Part shown: positions 1 through 10,499 of the stretch, piece after piece
Numbering within the stretch: the stretch's first letter is position 1
How the letters are laid out: each line of letters begins with the position of its first letter
Source of the DNA: Pseudomonadota bacterium
GTDB taxonomy: Bacteria > Pseudomonadota > Alphaproteobacteria > Rhizobiales > Beijerinckiaceae
NCBI GenBank assembly: GCA_020161575.1
Contig: JAIUNR010000001.1
Location: 248,001 to 312,000, forward strand
Reading direction: 5' to 3'
Length of the DNA: 64,000 nt
Position numbers and translations under genes: made by a program
Notes under the pieces: model-generated
What the model saw: only the letters and a program-made list of their open reading frames with translations
Databases searched by the model: none
What the model was told of the DNA's origin: nothing

Positions 1-102
1 TCCGGTCAGCGATGCGATGGCGGGAACATCGCCTGCCCCGAGGGCGCGGACAAGTCCTGCTTCCGTCCTAGCGTGTGGATTTCGCGGTGAATTGACCAGC
101 AT
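1..102 (-). CDS. Start of a gene cut by the left edge, possibly a GNAT acetyltransferase
   Basis: An ATG at 102-100 opens a frame that stays open for 34 codons to the window edge, 15 bases after the rlmJ stop and on the same strand. The visible peptide contains LVRALGAGDVPAIASL, which resembles the opening strand-helix of GNAT N-acetyltransferases (R-A-x-x-x-D-x-x-A-I-x-x-L). I see no clear ribosome binding site, and 34 residues are too few to be sure. The position suggests read-through from rlmJ. It could also be non-coding sequence. Confidence 0.35.
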   Translation of the reverse strand, partial: MLVNSPRNPHARTEAGLVRALGAGDVPAIASLTG

Positions 103-117
103 TCGGCTGAGCTGATC

Positions 118-960
118 TCACCCTTCGAGAACGGGATCGACGCGCCAGCGCGCGACATCGCCGCGTGCGAGGCGTTCGGCGAGAGCAGGGAGGAGAAGCT
201 GCATCTCCTCGGCGAGTTTCCAGGGTGCATTGGCGATTGCGAGGCCGCAGGCGGCAAGCGGGCCTTCATCTTCCGCCCTGTCGACATGCAATTCGAGAAT
301 CAGGAGCTTCGAGAAGCCGCTCTCGCGGATCGCAGCCTCGAAACGGGCGACAGCCGCAAGGTTCTTGATCGGGTACCAGAGCATGGCGGTGCCCGTCGGC
401 CATTTGCGCGCCATCATCGCCAGATGCGCCGACATCCGGTCGAATTCGTCCTCCTTCTCGAAAGGCGGGTCTACCAGCACCAGCCCGCGCCGTTCTGGCG
501 GCGGGACCTGCGCTTTCCACGCCATGTAGCCGTCCATCTCGTTGATGACGAGGTGGGAATCGCGCCCCATCGCGCGCCTCAGAAGGACACAGGTGCCGGG
601 ATGAAGCTCGTTGAAGGAGGCGCGGTCCTGCGCGCGCAAGGCATGGCGGATGAGTGCCGGCGATCCGGGATAGGTTTTGGGACCAGGACACAAAGCGGCA
701 AGCGCGGCGCGGTAGGGTGCGAGGACGGCTTCGGCGGGCCCGTCGAGCGGATCATCCGTGAGAAGGGCAATGCCCTCGCGCCACTCGCCGGTGCGGCTGG
801 CTTCATCGCCGGAGAGGTCGTACATCCCCGCGCCGGCATGGGTATCGATGACGCGGAACGGCGTTTCCTTCATACGAAGATGGGTGAGTACGCGCATCAG
901 GGCGGCATGTTTGAGCACATCCGCGAAATTGCCGGCATGGAAGGCGTGGCGGTAATTCAT
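118..960 (-). CDS. rlmJ: 23S rRNA (adenine(2030)-N6)-methyltransferase RlmJ
   Basis: This 280-residue protein begins MNYRHAFHAGNFADVLKH, the hallmark start of RlmJ, which uses S-adenosylmethionine to methylate A2030 of 23S rRNA in the cytoplasm. The catalytic DPPF-type motif is visible as LVDPPFE at about residues 160-167. An N-terminal THAGAGMYDL segment provides the cofactor-binding loop. The length matches the family. The start overlaps the stop of the upstream RNase T2 gene by 4 bases, so the two are probably translationally coupled. Together with the small secreted protein further upstream they form a three-gene run. Nothing appears truncated. Confidence 0.95.
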   Translation of the reverse strand: MNYRHAFHAGNFADVLKHAALMRVLTHLRMKETPFRVIDTHAGAGMYDLSGDEASRTGEWREGIALLTDDPLDGPAEAVLAPYRAALAALCPGPKTYPGSPALIRHALRAQDRASFNELHPGTCVLLRRAMGRDSHLVINEMDGYMAWKAQVPPPERRGLVLVDPPFEKEDEFDRMSAHLAMMARKWPTGTAMLWYPIKNLAAVARFEAAIRESGFSKLLILELHVDRAEDEGPLAACGLAIANAPWKLAEEMQLLLPALAERLARGDVARWRVDPVLEG

Positions 961-1619
961 CGCGCGGCGGGAACGGCGATGTCGCCTGACCGGCAGGAAT
1001 CGCGATCGACCTCCTCGCAGGGGCGGAAATTGCGCAGATCACGCGAGAGGCAGATGCGCACTTCCTTGAGCTTGCCGCCGCGGGCGCAGGTCACGGCCAT
1101 CATATCGGTGCGCAGCCCTGGATTGGTCTCGGCGAAAGCCCGCTCGATCTCCATCGGCGAGAGTCGGAGATCGCGTGCGGGCGCGACGAGGGCAGGGGGG
1201 ATCTTGATTTTCGCCTTGGCAAGCGCTGAAGCATCGAAATAGCCGGCTGGGCTTTCGCCCGAGCAAGTCCCGTGTTTCGACCATTCATGTCGCGCCAGCC
1301 CGAAATCGGGATAGACGCCATCCGCCCGCTCCAGCGCCTGCCGGGTCGGGTTGCGGTTGTCTGGTCCGCAGAAAACCGGGTAACCGCGCTCGAATTGTGG
1401 CCAAAGGCCGTGGAGGACAAAACCGGGATTGCGCCCGATCTCGCATTGGCGGGCGTTGCGCGCGTTTCCCTGTTCCTCGCAATAAGTCGCGGACCAGGAA
1501 AGCGAGACGACGTAGAAATCAAAAAAGCCGGGCTCGCCGCCTCTTTTCGCGCGCGGCTCCGCCAGGGTGCCGTTGCCGGCCATCGCGCCAAGCAGAAGGG
1601 CGGCGAGGAAGCGGATCAT
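957..1619 (-). CDS. Secreted ribonuclease T2 family protein
   Basis: This 220-residue protein has both catalytic signatures of the RNase T2 family: FVLHGLWPQF (CAS I) and HEWSKHGTC (CAS II), each with its active-site His. T2 enzymes cleave single-stranded RNA through a 2',3'-cyclic phosphate. I chose the ATG at 1619 because the residues after it, MIRFLAALLLGAMAG, make a good signal peptide, and because that ATG overlaps the TGA of the upstream gene (ATGA). Longer in-frame starts would give a non-signal N-terminus. Location is therefore likely periplasmic or extracellular, with a role in RNA scavenging inferred. Several Cys pairs suit an exported enzyme. Confidence 0.9.
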   Translation of the reverse strand: MIRFLAALLLGAMAGNGTLAEPRAKRGGEPGFFDFYVVSLSWSATYCEEQGNARNARQCEIGRNPGFVLHGLWPQFERGYPVFCGPDNRNPTRQALERADGVYPDFGLARHEWSKHGTCSGESPAGYFDASALAKAKIKIPPALVAPARDLRLSPMEIERAFAETNPGLRTDMMAVTCARGGKLKEVRICLSRDLRNFRPCEEVDRDSCRSGDIAVPAAR

Positions 1620-2065
1620 CGGTCGAGACGATAGCATCCGGGCATCGCGGTGTGATTGCGATCGTACCCGTCGAGGCAATATTGCACGCCTTCGCCAAGG
1701 CCGCCGAAACCTGCGCCTTCGATGATCGCATAGCGCAGTTTCAGCTGCCGGCGATCATGCATCGTCGCCACGGCCTCGCAATAGCGGCGCGGGATCAGGT
1801 CGAGACCATGGGGGCGGAACGCAGCCTGCCGCACGCGGTCGATGGCGACGATCTCGGCCTGAGACTGCCAGAACCGGCCTTCCGTGCGCGAGAAACGCGC
1901 GCGGATCGTGCCGAGCACGCTCTCGGATTCGCAGGCGGAGAGGTTGGCGGCATAGGAGGTCTCGCGCGTTTCCGCAGGGATCTGCTCGCGCGCGGGCAGG
2001 CTGGCCGGCGCGGCCACGAGAAGGGCGAAGGCAATTGCGGTAACCAGAGGCGATTTCTTCGACAT
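1616..2065 (-). CDS. Small secreted protein of unknown function
   Basis: This is a 149-residue protein with a signal peptide (MSKKSPLVTAIAFALLVAAPA, residues 1-21) and four Cys in the mature part (in the segments SACESE, RYCEAV, VQYCLDG and MPGCYRL), enough for two disulfides. I do not recognise a named domain. The start is set by a GGAGCGG ribosome binding site just upstream of the ATG at 2065; the longer open frame upstream of it is Arg/Pro-rich and looks non-coding. Its stop overlaps the RNase T2 start by 4 bases, so it leads a three-gene operon with RNase T2 and rlmJ. A role linked to the secreted nuclease is a guess from context. Confidence 0.8.
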   Translation of the reverse strand: MSKKSPLVTAIAFALLVAAPASLPAREQIPAETRETSYAANLSACESESVLGTIRARFSRTEGRFWQSQAEIVAIDRVRQAAFRPHGLDLIPRRYCEAVATMHDRRQLKLRYAIIEGAGFGGLGEGVQYCLDGYDRNHTAMPGCYRLDR

Positions 2066-2144
2066 GATCCGCTCCCGAAAAAAGACAGCGCGAGATGTCG
2101 CGCGTGAGGGGGCGGGGGTCAAGCGTGAAAAGCCTTCTCCACGC

Positions 2145-3344
2145 TTATTTCCCGGCCGGAGGATCAAAGGGCGTGCGCCTCGGCGCCGGGGCGGCGCTGC
2201 GCTTCGGCTGGGGGCGGGGCGTCGGCTCCATCGCGCCGGATACCGGCGGGAGCGGCTGGCGTGGATCGCCCGGCGCGCCGGCTTCAAGCCTGCGTCCGCG
2301 TGGCAATTCGGGGATGGAGCCGGTCACGATATCGAACTGGGCGGGATCGAAATCGGGCTCGACCTCGTTGTCCTGCCGGGCTTCGGGCGCGTTCATCGCG
2401 GGGGCGGGGGGGCGCATGGGCTGGAGCATGGCGGGCGGACGGTTGTAGACCGGCCCCCCCGAGGCTTGCAGCTGCGTCGGCGGCGCGGGGAGAGGGTTAT
2501 ACGCATAGGCGTTGTTCGGGCCGGGATTGTGGAACGGTGCGAAGTTGCCCGGCGCGGGACGCTGCGGCGCCGCGACCTGGGGCTTGCAATAGCGCCGCTT
2601 TCCCTGCGCATCGTGATGCGCGAGGTCGAGATGGAAATGGTCGTAGTGGAGCGCGTCGGATCCCGGGCCGAGCACGGTGCGGAAGCGCTGGCACGCACCG
2701 TGGAACACATCGCGCAGGAAGCCCTGCTCCTGCTCCGTGCCGCGCCATCCGCCCTTCACGGTGACCACGTTGCCATCATTGAGGACGAACGACATCACGT
2801 CGATCGCGTTGCCGAAAGCGTGTTCGGAGAGGCGGGCATTCGCCATGTGATTGCGGCGGCGGCAGGCGTAGGAGCCGCCGGTGCGGATTTCCTTCACGCC
2901 CTGCCCGAACCATGCGAGGGCCGCCGGCTGGACATTGCCGGCGATCCAGTCGTCGGTCCATGCGACCATCGGGCAGCCCAGTGTCGCCTCGGGCTTGAGC
3001 ACGGTCATCTCCAGCAGCCCCTGCGAGAAACCTTCCGGGACAGGACCGGCGCTCGCGACCATGGCGAGGGCATATTGGGTGTCGTTCTCGAAAGCGCCGA
3101 CCTTGAGCGGAAGATCGGTGCCGCAGGGGCCGGGGCCGTCGATCGGCTTGGTCTGGCGGATGAACTGGCTCTGTTTCACGATCCCCGATTTCATGCAGGC
3201 CAATTCGGCCTCGGCGCGCCAGGGCTCGCGCGTTTCATAGCGGATGAACCCGCAACCGCTCAGGAACACGCCGATGCCGAGGGCGGCAAGCGCGAGGCGG
3301 GAGATCGCGTGGACCGATCTGGGGGCATGATCAAAACGCAACAT
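2145..3344 (-). CDS. Extensin-like C-terminal domain lipoprotein
   Basis: This 399-residue envelope protein has a hydrophobic leader ending in a lipobox-like LSGCG near residue 29. The middle (about residues 45-235) matches the bacterial extensin-like C-terminal domain. It keeps SEHAFGNAID and YDHFHLD, the H..D..HxH pattern shared with M15-type zinc peptidases, so a cell-wall peptidase role is plausible but unproven. The last 150 residues are rich in Pro, Asn and Ala and look disordered. I took the ATG at 3344 because it immediately precedes the leader; a longer frame to 3443 would abut the divergent gene at 3444. No strong ribosome binding site is visible at either start. Confidence 0.85.
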   Translation of the reverse strand: MLRFDHAPRSVHAISRLALAALGIGVFLSGCGFIRYETREPWRAEAELACMKSGIVKQSQFIRQTKPIDGPGPCGTDLPLKVGAFENDTQYALAMVASAGPVPEGFSQGLLEMTVLKPEATLGCPMVAWTDDWIAGNVQPAALAWFGQGVKEIRTGGSYACRRRNHMANARLSEHAFGNAIDVMSFVLNDGNVVTVKGGWRGTEQEQGFLRDVFHGACQRFRTVLGPGSDALHYDHFHLDLAHHDAQGKRRYCKPQVAAPQRPAPGNFAPFHNPGPNNAYAYNPLPAPPTQLQASGGPVYNRPPAMLQPMRPPAPAMNAPEARQDNEVEPDFDPAQFDIVTGSIPELPRGRRLEAGAPGDPRQPLPPVSGAMEPTPRPQPKRSAAPAPRRTPFDPPAGK

Positions 3345-3443
3345 GCGCGAAAATTGACTCGATTTCAGTAACCTTTCGCTAAGGAGGACGGTTACGATCG
3401 GGTTAACATTCCTCCGAACCGCCTCTTCCGAAGGAGCCGACAT

Positions 3444-3680
3444 ATGGAAGGCAAGGCCAAATACATCTTTCCCGCGCTGCTTTCCGGGATGATGGCCTTC
3501 ATGATGACCTGCGTGATCACCTGGCTCAATCTTGGCCTGGTCCCGGATTTTGTCTGGAGATGGTTAAAGGCTTTCGTCGTCGCCTGGCCGCTGGCCTATC
3601 TCGCGGCGCTGATCGCCGCGCCCTTCGCCCGCAAGGGCACGGCCTATATTCTCGCCAAGCTCGATGGTCCGCGCGCATGA
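3444..3680 (+). CDS. DUF2798 family two-TM membrane protein
   Basis: This 78-residue inner-membrane protein has two hydrophobic helices (about 8-30 and 42-64) separated by the polar segment DFVWRWLKAF, typical of the DUF2798 family, whose function is unknown. A strong GAAGGAG ribosome binding site lies 7 bases before the ATG. Its TGA overlaps the ATG of the amidase gene (ATGA), so both proteins are probably made from one message. It is transcribed divergently from the extensin-like lipoprotein gene, across a 99-base gap that must carry both promoters. Confidence 0.85.
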   Translation: MEGKAKYIFPALLSGMMAFMMTCVITWLNLGLVPDFVWRWLKAFVVAWPLAYLAALIAAPFARKGTAYILAKLDGPRA

Positions 3681-4933
3681 TGCGCCTGCTCGACCTCGCC
3701 GAAGCGATCGATGCCGGCGATATCACCCCTTCGACAGTGATGACGCTCGCCGCGGAGGCTATCGCCGCGCGCGAGGGCGAGGTGAAGGCCTTTGCCCATC
3801 TCGATCTTGATGCCGCGAGGATCGCCGCAGATCGACGGGGGGGCGATGATGGGTTTTTCGGCCTGCCGGTCGCGGTCAAGGATATTATCGATACAGCCGA
3901 TATGCCCACCGCCCACGGCTCGCCGATCTATGCGCGCCACAGACCCAAGGCGGATGCTGCGATCGTGATGCGTTTGCGAGAGGCGCAGGGCATCGTAATC
4001 GGCAAGAGCGCAACGGCGGAATTCGCCTATACCGCGCATCCGCCGACACGAAACCCGCATGACCTTGCATATTCGCCGGGAATTTCATCCGCCGGATCGG
4101 CGGCGGCTGTCGCAGCCGGCATGGTGCCGCTGGCGCTGGGCACGCAGACAGGCAGCTCGACGATCCGCCCCGCGAGCTATTGCGGCGTTGCCGCGATCAA
4201 ACCCTCCTACCGGCTTCTGCCCATGCAGGGGATCAAGCCATTCTCGCCGCTGCTCGATACGCTGGGCGTGTTCGGCGCCCGGGTGGTCGATATCGCCTAT
4301 GCGATGGAAATCCTTTCCCGGCGCCCGATGCGTGTCGATGGCGGTGATTTCGGGACACCGAGCTTTGGTATCCTGCGCCAGGAATTCCTCGGCCCGGCGC
4401 AGGAAGCGGGCGAGGCGGCGCTTGTTTTTGCGGCCCGTGCCGCGCAGGATGGCGGCGCTGTTCTTCGTGATATCGCCTCCCCGCCGGAATGGCACGCCGG
4501 CGCGGCCGCGCATCGCGTGATCATCCTGGCGGAAGGCGCGGATTCACTGGCATACGAAGCGGTGCATCACGGCGAAAAGCTCTCGCCCGTCCTGCGTGAC
4601 GCCCTTGCGCGCGGCAGGGCGATTTCCGCCGAGGAATACGATCTCGCACGGCGCGACGCCAACCACGCCCGCAAGGTTTCTCGCGCGGTTTTCGAGGGCG
4701 TCGACGCGCTGCTGACTTTCTCGGCACCGGGCGAAGCGCCGCCTTTCCCGCAGACGGAGGGCGGGCAGTTCAACCGCCTTCCCACATTGCTCGGCCTTCC
4801 GGCCATCAACGTGCCGGTGCTTCGCGGTCCCAAGGGTTTGCCGGTCGGAATTCAGGTTCTCGGCCGTTTCGGGGAGGATCGGCGCGCGCTCGCCGCTGCG
4901 GCATGGCTGGAGGCGAGAATTGCCGCATCCTGA
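3677..4933 (+). CDS. Amidase signature family enzyme
   Basis: This 418-residue hydrolase cleaves amide bonds; its substrate is unknown. The Ser-cisSer-Lys triad can be placed at K68 (PVAVKD), S137 (PGISSAGSAAA) and S161 (GTQTGSSTIRPA). The usual glycine before the nucleophile (TGGS) is Ser160 here, and the usual GGSSGGS loop is GISSAGS. These are mild departures that suggest a divergent subfamily rather than GatA. It is shorter than typical amidases (about 450-500 residues). The start is the ATG overlapping the DUF2798 stop; a second ATG follows directly. There is no gatB or gatC nearby, so a role in tRNA amidation is unlikely. Confidence 0.9.
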   Translation: MMRLLDLAEAIDAGDITPSTVMTLAAEAIAAREGEVKAFAHLDLDAARIAADRRGGDDGFFGLPVAVKDIIDTADMPTAHGSPIYARHRPKADAAIVMRLREAQGIVIGKSATAEFAYTAHPPTRNPHDLAYSPGISSAGSAAAVAAGMVPLALGTQTGSSTIRPASYCGVAAIKPSYRLLPMQGIKPFSPLLDTLGVFGARVVDIAYAMEILSRRPMRVDGGDFGTPSFGILRQEFLGPAQEAGEAALVFAARAAQDGGAVLRDIASPPEWHAGAAAHRVIILAEGADSLAYEAVHHGEKLSPVLRDALARGRAISAEEYDLARRDANHARKVSRAVFEGVDALLTFSAPGEAPPFPQTEGGQFNRLPTLLGLPAINVPVLRGPKGLPVGIQVLGRFGEDRRALAAAAWLEARIAAS

Positions 4934-4945
4934 GCCGGGGAAGAT

Positions 4946-4964
4946 CTGTGCCGGATTGGCACAG
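4946..4964. terminator. Hairpin after the amidase gene
   Basis: Perfect inverted repeat CTGTGCC - GGATT - GGCACAG starting 12 bases after the amidase stop. It has no U-tract, so it is either a weak terminator or a 3' end stabiliser. Confidence 0.4.
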
Positions 4965-5071
4965 GACCACTCGGTTGCGATTAACCCTTCCGCAAGGAAT
5001 TGACTCGGAAGGATTGCCAAATTCTTAATTTCGGTTAGCCTTCCATTGTCTCCGAGCGGGAGGAAACCGAC

Positions 5072-5155
5072 ATGAGCGCTGCCCTACGCCTTGATGTTCT
5101 GGCCTTCGTCGCCTCGCTGGGCCTGCTGATCGCGATCATTTTCGGGCTGGTGTGA
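5072..5155 (+). CDS. 27-residue single-TM peptide
   Basis: A short frame encodes MSAALRLDVLAFVASLGLLI followed by AIIFGLV and a TGA. Nearly the whole peptide is one hydrophobic helix with a short charged N-terminus. An excellent GGAGG ribosome binding site sits 7 bases before the ATG, and a TTGACT -35-like box lies about 70 bases upstream, which argues for real expression. It stands alone between the amidase gene and a gene on the other strand. Peptides of this type often bind and modulate a larger membrane protein, but no partner can be named here. Confidence 0.55.
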   Translation: MSAALRLDVLAFVASLGLLIAIIFGLV

Positions 5156-5253
5156 TCCATCCTTTAGATGGCGTAGCCAACGGGAATAACTCTTTTTCTG
5201 GACAAGTTCCGGCGAGTTGATTGTCGCGGTCCCCGCAGTTTTCGGTTGTTTCC

Positions 5254-5559
5254 TCAGCTCTGTGGACAGGTGCGATCCAGCCGCTTCCAGCTGGTGACGT
5301 TCTGATCCATCTCGCAGCGGAATAAGCTGGCTTGCCCCGACACCGCGAGGCAGATCTCCGCGCCCATGCCGTAGATCCTGCCATTCGCGCGGCAATAGCA
5401 ATCCGGCAAGGTTGTTGCCGGCCCGGAATTATCCTGTGACGAGGAAGAGGGCTGGGCGCCGGCCAGTTCCACGATCGCGATCGCAAGGGCGAAGCCGGAA
5501 AACCATGCGCTATTCCGGCGCAAGATGGGCGCAAGGACAAGGGGCGCGCGCGCAGGCAT
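5254..5559 (-). CDS. Small exported Cys-rich protein of unknown function
   Basis: This 101-residue protein has a hydrophobic segment at about residues 17-35 (signal peptide or anchor), then a Ser-rich linker. A compact C-terminal domain follows with five Cys in the segments PDCYCRA, AEICLAV, LFRCEMD and DRTCPQS. The spacing resembles small secreted proteins seen in other alphaproteobacteria, but I cannot name a family. The ATG at 5559 was preferred because GAGGTC precedes it; the frame continues a further 20 codons upstream without a good start signal. It is a single-gene unit flanked by two genes on the other strand. Confidence 0.65.
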   Translation of the reverse strand: MPARAPLVLAPILRRNSAWFSGFALAIAIVELAGAQPSSSSQDNSGPATTLPDCYCRANGRIYGMGAEICLAVSGQASLFRCEMDQNVTSWKRLDRTCPQS

Positions 5560-5711
5560 GGCGACCTCGCATTCCGAAGAACCTGCCTGCACTTTCCTCC
5601 TCTCCCGCAGAGCTGTCAAACCAAGACATGGCTATGTCAGAGGCGTTGGAATTCGTTGGGCTTTTGTTAGGAAAAACAACTTAAGGTTGAGTTTTCTAGG
5701 GGAGTTCGATC

Positions 5712-6014
5712 ATGTCGGCCTTGTCCGGACGGATTATCGCCGCTTGCATTCTTGCCTGCACGGGCATTCCTCCTGTTTTGGCGCAATCTTCGCGCGAAAT
5801 TTCGTTCAATCCGTTCTGCGCAGCAGTTCCGCGAACGGCCTGGCTCTCCCAGACGGAGGTCAAGTTGCGCTTGGGCGAACTCGGCTTCACGCTTGTCCAG
5901 CTCCGCATGGCGGATGACCGTTGCTACGCCGTGGTGGTGAAGGACAATAGCGGGCGCTCACATGATCTGATCATCCACCCGGTGACGGCGGAAATCGTCA
6001 AGACAAGCGATTGA
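5712..6014 (+). CDS. PepSY-like small periplasmic protein
   Basis: This 100-residue protein has a clear signal peptide (MSALSGRIIAACILACTGIP and onwards, cleaved near AQS at about residue 25). The mature part, about 70 residues, fits the PepSY_2 pattern: a helix (EVKLRLGELGF), then strands with RCYAVVVKDNSGR and a closing HPVTAEIV. PepSY modules are thought to inhibit peptidases or bind small ligands in the periplasm. Two Cys (in NPFCAA and DRCYAV) could form a disulfide. GGGGAG lies 8 bases before the ATG. It converges on the HD-GYP gene, 30 bases away, with no strong hairpin between them. Confidence 0.75.
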   Translation: MSALSGRIIAACILACTGIPPVLAQSSREISFNPFCAAVPRTAWLSQTEVKLRLGELGFTLVQLRMADDRCYAVVVKDNSGRSHDLIIHPVTAEIVKTSD

Positions 6015-6044
6015 CGGCAGGCAGGCTGCGTGAGAGCGAGCCTC

Positions 6045-7169
6045 TCAGGCAGCGAGCTTGGTTTCCAGGGCGATGGGGCGGAAAGCTCGAACCAGCGACA
6101 TATCCAGCTTGCCCTTCATCCCGTCGAGCATCGCATAGGCATCCTCATTGGCGATTGCGGTCTTGTAAGAGCGCTCTTCGATGAGTGCCGCAAAGATGTC
6201 CGAGATGGTCACGATGCGCACGAGGTCGCGGATCTGGTTGCCGGACAGGGCATCAGGATAGCCAGATCCATCGAGCATTTCATGGTGATGCGCCACGACA
6301 TCGATCATTTCCGGTGCGAAGCCGCCCTGGCGCGACAGGATTCCGCGCCCGAGGCTGGGGTGTTCACGCACGATCATGGCTTCCTCTTCCGAGAGCGGAC
6401 CGGCTTTCTCGAGCAATTCCGCGGGGATCGTCGCCTTGCCGATATCATGCATCAGCCCGCCGATCGCAAGGCGCTGGAGATCATCCTGCCGCATGCCGAG
6501 AAGCTGGCCAAACCCCACCGCGATCCCGGTGACCAGCAATGAATGGCGATAGGTGCGGCTGTGATGCGCCTTCACCGCCTCGACCCAGCGGCCAAGCCCG
6601 GTTTCGCCCAATGTTTCGATCACGGTATCGCCGCGCGAATACAACTCGCGTTGGGTGAGGCGCGTTCCGTTGGCCGCGAATTCGAAGAGCGTATCGAGCA
6701 CCTCGGTTCCGGCCAACAATCCCTCGGCTTCCGGTCCAAATCTCTCCGACCACATTTTCGAGCGCGCACGATTGAGAAGAAGGTCGATGCTGGAGAACAA
6801 GGCGCGGGCACCCAGAGGACGGGCGATTACTGTCTCGGCACCGAGCGCATGTGCACGCAGGACAAGCGCGCGTTCCTGACGCTCGATGATGAAGGCAATT
6901 CCGGGCTCGTGCTTTGGCCTTCTGCGCAATGCAGCCTGAACACGCTGGAAATCCTCGATCGTGTCGATGGGTGCATCAAGGACGATGTCCAGAGGTTCCG
7001 GCCAGGAATACGAGGGCAGGTCTGTCAGCGCGCATTCCACGAAGAAGTAACGCTGGGACAGGGTCTGGCGGATGTCCAGCCGGGGGCAATCATGGCCGTG
7101 AACGAGTAACAATCTCGGTGCTTTGCTGCTCAAGGGTGTGATCCTGCGCCTGAGCTTCCACGAGACCAC
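6045..7169 (-). CDS. HD-GYP domain c-di-GMP phosphodiesterase
   Basis: The C-terminal half of this 374-residue protein is an HD-GYP domain that should hydrolyse cyclic di-GMP: it keeps MHDIGK for metal binding and HHHEMLDGSGYP for the GYP motif. The N-terminal ~125 residues look like a degenerate receiver domain (LLLVHGHDCPR, then a regular strand-helix pattern), but the usual phospho-acceptor Asp is not obvious. The start is a GTG preceded by GTGAAG. The gene is divergent from the PilZ gene and shares a 176-base control region with a CtrA-like site, so both ends of c-di-GMP signalling may be co-controlled. Confidence 0.9.
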   Translation of the reverse strand: MVSWKLRRRITPLSSKAPRLLLVHGHDCPRLDIRQTLSQRYFFVECALTDLPSYSWPEPLDIVLDAPIDTIEDFQRVQAALRRRPKHEPGIAFIIERQERALVLRAHALGAETVIARPLGARALFSSIDLLLNRARSKMWSERFGPEAEGLLAGTEVLDTLFEFAANGTRLTQRELYSRGDTVIETLGETGLGRWVEAVKAHHSRTYRHSLLVTGIAVGFGQLLGMRQDDLQRLAIGGLMHDIGKATIPAELLEKAGPLSEEEAMIVREHPSLGRGILSRQGGFAPEMIDVVAHHHEMLDGSGYPDALSGNQIRDLVRIVTISDIFAALIEERSYKTAIANEDAYAMLDGMKGKLDMSLVRAFRPIALETKLAA

Positions 7170-7265
7170 AACTTCACGAAGAAAAAATAAAACCCTGAGT
7201 TGAATAACTCCGCTAAAGATGCCCTCGCATCACACTCGCCTATCTGCGCCGGTGAGGGACGGTTA

Positions 7266-7281
7266 TTAACGCTATCTTAAC
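7266..7281. promoter_or_regulatory. CtrA-type binding site upstream of PilZ gene
   Basis: The sequence TTAACGCTATCTTAAC matches the alphaproteobacterial CtrA box TTAA-N7-TTAAC exactly. It lies about 65 bases before the PilZ start and about 97 bases before the divergent HD-GYP start. The 10-mer TTAACGCTAT is repeated with an 11-base period (7266-7275 and 7277-7286). Confidence 0.6.
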
Positions 7282-7345
7282 GCTATGCTTGCCTCGCCGG
7301 GCGTGACGAGGCTCAGTAAAATCCGTATTGCCACGGAGATTGTTC

Positions 7346-7708
7346 ATGACCGGAATGACTGCCGAACGCCGCCAGGCGGCCCGTCGCCGCACGCTTATCG
7401 GCGCCACCATCCGTGTTTCCCAATGCAATGCGACGTTTTCCTGCACGGTGCGCAATCTGTCGGAAGGTGGTGCGCGGCTCGATATCGAGAATCCGATGTG
7501 GCTACCCGATGCCTTCGAGCTGGATATCCCGCACCACGATCTTCGCGCTCCCGCCCGCATCGTACGGCGTGCCGACAACCATGTCGCGGTTGCTTTCGGG
7601 AACCGTCGCGAAGCGAAATCCATCAGCGAGGTCGAGAAGATCCGCGTTCTCGAAGCCGAGAGGGCGAAGCTCGCCGAGCGTGTGCGCAGGCTCAGCGAAG
7701 CTTACTGA
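7346..7708 (+). CDS. PilZ domain c-di-GMP-binding protein
   Basis: This 120-residue protein consists of one PilZ domain. The N-terminal Arg-rich switch (ERRQAARRR) and NLSEGGARL (the N/DxSxxG motif) are the residues that bind cyclic di-GMP. A short charged helix follows (about residues 90-118) and may be a coiled coil or partner-binding tail. The ATG at 7346 was chosen over an upstream in-frame ATG because the domain begins right after it and CGGAGAT precedes it. It is divergent from the HD-GYP phosphodiesterase and converges on uvrB with a 2-base gap. Confidence 0.9.
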   Translation: MTGMTAERRQAARRRTLIGATIRVSQCNATFSCTVRNLSEGGARLDIENPMWLPDAFELDIPHHDLRAPARIVRRADNHVAVAFGNRREAKSISEVEKIRVLEAERAKLAERVRRLSEAY

Positions 7709-7710
7709 TC

Positions 7711-10431
<2,721 letters not shown>

Positions 10432-10499
10432 GTCCCCAAGATGGCGTGCGATGGGGATTGCGGCAAGAGCCTTGCCACTACTCCGCCTGACAGGAAATG

